Assembly: GCA_009774255.1 (NCBI GenBank)
Contig: VSNK01000119.1
Location: 1 to 15,945 of the forward strand
DNA from: Faecalicatena sp.
Lineage (GTDB): Bacteria; Bacillota; Clostridia; Lachnospirales; Lachnospiraceae
Length of the DNA: 15,945 nt
Direction of reading: 5' to 3'
Shown: positions 13,579 through 15,945 of the stretch, piece after piece
Layout of the letters: each line of letters opens with the position of its first letter
Position numbering within the stretch: position 1 is the first letter of the stretch
Made by a program: the position numbers and the translations under genes
The notes under the pieces: generated by a model
The model's input: the letters and a program-made list of their open reading frames with translations, nothing else
Told to the model about the DNA's origin: nothing
Database searches by the model: none

Positions 13579-15076
13579 GCAGTTTACTCTGTGGACAATT
13601 TACGCTTTTTGCAGCCGTATAGCTCCATTTGTGGGGGAGCAGATTCAAATACACATCAATATGGTCTTTGTCATTCACAACCATTTTATCTAAAATTTCT
13701 TTATAAAATTCATCTTCATATTCCACACCATTTATAAGCTCTTTCATCGCTTCTGTAATTTCAGCAACAAGTTCTTGCTGTTTTGAAGGTTTCTCCCTTT
13801 GTTTATCTATCCGCTCAAATGCTCCGCCGGAGCATTTGCCTGGATACTCTGGCATGCTATCTATAACGGATTGCAGTTCGGCAATCTCATTCTCACATTT
13901 TGCCCTTGCTGTTGTAAATTCATCTCTGGTAATATCGCCAGATGTATAAAGGTCAATGAGGTTTGTGCGTTTTTCCTCAATCATTTTTAACTGTGATTTT
14001 AGTTTCTCACTGTCTGTACCTGCGGTATCCATTGCGATAATAGACTTGATAATAGCCAGCAAATTGTCAGTGATTTTCTCCTTATTATACTTTAAGCTAC
14101 TCGTGACAAGGTACATGATGTGAGTTGCATCTTCATTGCGTATGCTAAGTCCCCTGCATCCAACTTGATTCCCTGCTTTGTCCACGTGAGGACTTCCATG
14201 CCTTGCAGCTTCAAGACACCGCCACGCTTTATAGCGGTTTCCATTTTTTCGGGTTTTATATCTCGCCACATAACTTGAACCGCAGCATCCGCATTTGATT
14301 TTTCCAGAAAACGGATAACGGCTGCTGTGCTTTGATTTTCCCTTCTTTGAAAGTGATTTTTCGTCTAACATGCGGTTTGCCTTATCAAACAGCTCACGAG
14401 AAATAATCGGTTCATGATGGTCTTTGATAATCACAAATTCTTCTTGTCCGAGGTTTACTTTCTTTTCATGGGATAAAAAATCTGGCGTATAGGTTTTTTT
14501 CTGCACCAAATCACCGCAGTATTTTTCATTACGGATTACACGGAGAATGACTGTGTTCTGCCATTCTTTTACCCGCATGGGCTTAATGCCCTCCTCACGA
14601 AGTTCTCGGGCAATCACATGAGTGCCTTTTCCCTCATCTACAAACTTGTGAAAGATAAGGCGGACAACTTTTGCCCCCTCCTCGTTAATATACATTTTGC
14701 CGTCTTTCACATCGTAGCCAAGCATACTCCGCCCAAACACAATTCCCTGCTCCATCTGGCGTTTCTGCCCCCATTTCACACGCTCGGAAGTCTTACGGCT
14801 TTCCTCCTGTGCAATCGAGGACATAATGGCAAGGCGAAGCTCCGCATCGCCGTCTAAAGTGTTGATGTTATCATTCATAAAGATAACTCCCACGCCGTGC
14901 TTCTTGAGGTCACGGGTATAGAATATACTATCAAGGGTATTTCTCGCAAAACGGGAGATTTCTTTTGTTACAATCAAATCAAAATCACCGTTTTTCGCAC
15001 ACGCAATCATGCGGTTAAATTCTTTCCGTTTTTTCGTATTCGTACCAGAGATGCCTTCATCTATGTAAATGGTGTC
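13463..15076 (-). pseudogene. Large serine recombinase lacking the N-terminal catalytic segment
   Basis: Family similarity is clear from DTIYIDEGISGTNTKKRKEF (just upstream of the ATG at 15010) onward. It continues through LIVTKEISRFARNTLDS (resolvase domain end), INTLDGDAELRLAIMSSIAQEESR, and a recombinase domain around residues 95-210 counted from that ATG. A zinc-ribbon with C240-GC-C243, C265 and C285 follows, then a coiled coil at about 335-385. The 60-70 residues that normally precede this, with the RVSTDEE-type catalytic serine, are absent. The frame upstream reads unrelated Lys-rich sequence to a stop at 15152-15154 and contains no good start. The visible ATG gives 515 residues but no catalytic serine. 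It may be truncated, or split by sequence that includes the HNH gene, with its 5' part outside the window. The C-terminal 45 residues run through the boundary hairpins and may be read-through. Confidence 0.85.
13482..13536 (+). terminator. Probable intrinsic terminator at the element boundary
   Basis: GCCCCTGA at 13482-13489 pairs with TCAGGGGC at 13515-13522, followed by CCACA and nine T residues at 13528-13536. An upstream copy, GCCCCTGAA at 13417-13425, can also pair with TTCAGGGGC at 13514-13522. It would stop transcription entering from cotJ. An overlapping alternative stem uses AGGGGC at 13500-13505. The loop is long, so efficiency is uncertain. Confidence 0.5.
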
Positions 15077-15086
15077 TTTGATACAA

Positions 15087-15137
15087 TTTGATTTTGCCTT
15101 TGTACATTTTGATTTTTTATACTTTTTGATTTTGCCT
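15087..15137. repeat. Direct repeats at the broken 5' end of the recombinase gene
   Basis: TTTGATTTTGCCT occurs at 15087-15099 and again at 15125-15137, with a shorter copy TTTTGATTTTT at 15107-15117 between. The repeats lie just outside the last recognisable recombinase codon (near 15076). They could mark a recombination junction or be chance in AT-rich DNA. Confidence 0.5.
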
Positions 15138-15180
15138 CGTTGGGGGAGGGTTCAAATCGGCAATGGGTGAAATAGCACGG

Positions 15181-15209
15181 TAGAAATATTCATACTTTTG
15201 TGGTATTAT
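15181..15209 (+). promoter_or_regulatory. Possible promoter of the HNH gene
   Basis: TAGAAA at 15181-15186 is followed after 17 bp by TATTAT at 15204-15209, a reasonable but not strong sigma-A match. It lies about 60 bp upstream of the HNH start codon, which is the right distance. The rest of the 15138-15269 stretch shows no gene. Confidence 0.4.
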
Positions 15210-15269
15210 GTATTTGGTAATTTAAAAGACAGAAACTTGTTGTATCATGCTAAAGTGAGGTAACCAATA

Positions 15270-15945
15270 ATGAGAGAATGTATTATCTGTGGAATTCCAC
15301 TAAATAACGAAAATAAATCAAAAGAGCATATTATTCATAATGCAATTGGTGGCAGTCTTGAAGATGAAGGAATATACTGCAAAACGTGCAATGGGCTGTA
15401 TGGTTCCAAACAAGACAAGGCATTTACTCAGATATTTGCTCCTATTGTGGCTAAAATAAATATGCACAAAACTCGAAATACTAAAGGTACACCATACACT
15501 GGAGTTATGTGTGATCAGGACGGAAATTTATATACCGCAACATATAAAGCTGGTAAGGTAATAAAATTAGAAAATGCAGATTCGAAATATGTAAAATATG
15601 AAGAAGGCAAGTTTAAGTCTTTATATTATCATTTCAACCTTGATAATGATGCATTCAAATTAGGCCTCTCTAAAATTGCATTTAATTATGCGATTCATTG
15701 TGAAGTGCCGACTTGTTGTCTTGATAAAATTTTTGACTGTTCTACAAAAAAATTAATCAATAAACCTATTGTTATTCCATTTATCCCTATGACATTATTT
15801 GACACTACAATGGAAATGCATCCTGTTGAAAGAATTTTTCATGCTGTACGAATCTTCAATTGTGGAAATTTTCTATACGCATATATTGAACTTTTCAATA
15901 CTTTTCAACATTATATTCTACTGTCAAATAAATACGACTTCGTAA
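15270..15945 (+). CDS. HNH endonuclease-type zinc-finger protein (3' end outside window)
   Basis: A frame of 225 codons, open to the window edge, preceded by GAGG 9 nt upstream of the ATG. The N-terminus has the pattern of the HNH_5-type nuclease fold: CIIC at residues 4-7, SKEHIIHNAIGG at 17-28 (His20 as the likely catalytic position), CKTCN at 37-41 and GSKQD at 45-49. The four cysteines should bind zinc. The rest, about 175 residues, is not recognised; it is rich in Lys, Asn and aromatic residues with several further cysteines. Base composition is visibly lower in G+C than the cotJ and dcw genes, which suggests horizontal acquisition. Proteins of this kind occur alone and in defence or mobile-element contexts. 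The target and activity are unknown. It is divergent from the recombinase remnant and probably cargo. Confidence 0.8.
   Translation, partial: MRECIICGIPLNNENKSKEHIIHNAIGGSLEDEGIYCKTCNGLYGSKQDKAFTQIFAPIVAKINMHKTRNTKGTPYTGVMCDQDGNLYTATYKAGKVIKLENADSKYVKYEEGKFKSLYYHFNLDNDAFKLGLSKIAFNYAIHCEVPTCCLDKIFDCSTKKLINKPIVIPFIPMTLFDTTMEMHPVERIFHAVRIFNCGNFLYAYIELFNTFQHYILLSNKYDFV

Larger units (their letters stand above)
13411..15945. mobile_element. Left end of a serine-recombinase element inserted in cotJC (right end outside window)
   Basis: From about 13411 the sequence leaves cotJC and enters a structured boundary, then a large serine recombinase gene and an AT-rich HNH gene with no relation to the coat or cell-wall genes. 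Large serine recombinases usually sit close to one end of the element they move, as here. The exact junction cannot be fixed without the uninterrupted cotJC or the other end. It may be a small integrated element, a decayed remnant, or a skin-like intervening element. Confidence 0.6.

Noticed and set aside
15011..15151. Group II intron 3' end splitting the recombinase
   Set aside because: No domain V-like hairpin lies before the recombinase sequence, and the adjacent HNH gene is on the opposite strand and is not an intron-encoded reverse transcriptase.
15138..15175. Plus-strand GGGTTCAAATC resembling a tRNA T-loop, as at an integrated element end
   Set aside because: The flanking bases do not form the 5-bp T-stem (GAGGG faces GGCAA), and no acceptor stem, D-arm or anticodon arm could be found.
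1..15945. CRISPR arrays, rRNA or tRNA genes
   Set aside because: No regularly spaced repeat-spacer unit, no cloverleaf and no rRNA-like segment was seen; the repeats present are palindromic elements or operator boxes.

Overview
The window looks like the chromosome of a spore-forming, anaerobic Firmicute of the Lachnospiraceae / Clostridium cluster XIVa type. The evidence is a Firmicute-style division and cell-wall (dcw) cluster with two class B penicillin-binding proteins, a SpoVD-like PBP, cotJ spore-coat genes, strong AAGGAG-type ribosome binding sites, and several palindromic intergenic repeats. This assignment comes from protein motifs and gene order read by eye; no database search was possible.

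Positions 1-7350 hold a minus-strand dcw operon: mraZ, rsmH, ftsL, an FtsI/PBP2B-type transpeptidase, a SpoVD-like transpeptidase, and mraY, which runs off the left edge. It starts at a clear sigma-A promoter (TTGAAA-17-TACAAT) overlapped by seven GTGG/ATGG boxes, six of them phased at exactly 10 bp. This is the expected operator for MraZ, the first product of the operon. Three internal gaps carry structure: twin hairpins with matching AAGGGGA loops before ftsL, a 14-bp perfect hairpin that buries the SpoVD-like gene's ribosome binding site, and a palindromic repeat element before mraY.

Positions 7400-12260 hold further minus-strand genes: asnB (glutamine-hydrolysing asparagine synthetase), an FtsW-type SEDS glycosyltransferase, a DegV fatty-acid-binding protein, and a 78-residue single-span membrane protein of unknown function. 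A terminator separates them from the dcw operon. Two related inverted-repeat elements flank the small gene, and a 173-bp element with 28-bp terminal inverted repeats lies between asnB and ftsW.

Positions 12480-13410 hold the plus-strand cotJA-cotJB-cotJC operon, divergent from asnB. cotJC is broken after about 62 codons. A convergent large serine recombinase gene follows at once, and then an AT-rich HNH endonuclease gene that continues past the right edge. The recombinase has lost the N-terminal part of its catalytic domain, so it is either a remnant or split. A sporulation gene interrupted next to a convergent large serine recombinase has the same layout as the skin element in sigK. This is the most interesting feature of the window. 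Whether the element excises or is a dead integrant cannot be decided here, because the cotJC 3' part and the other element end lie outside the window.
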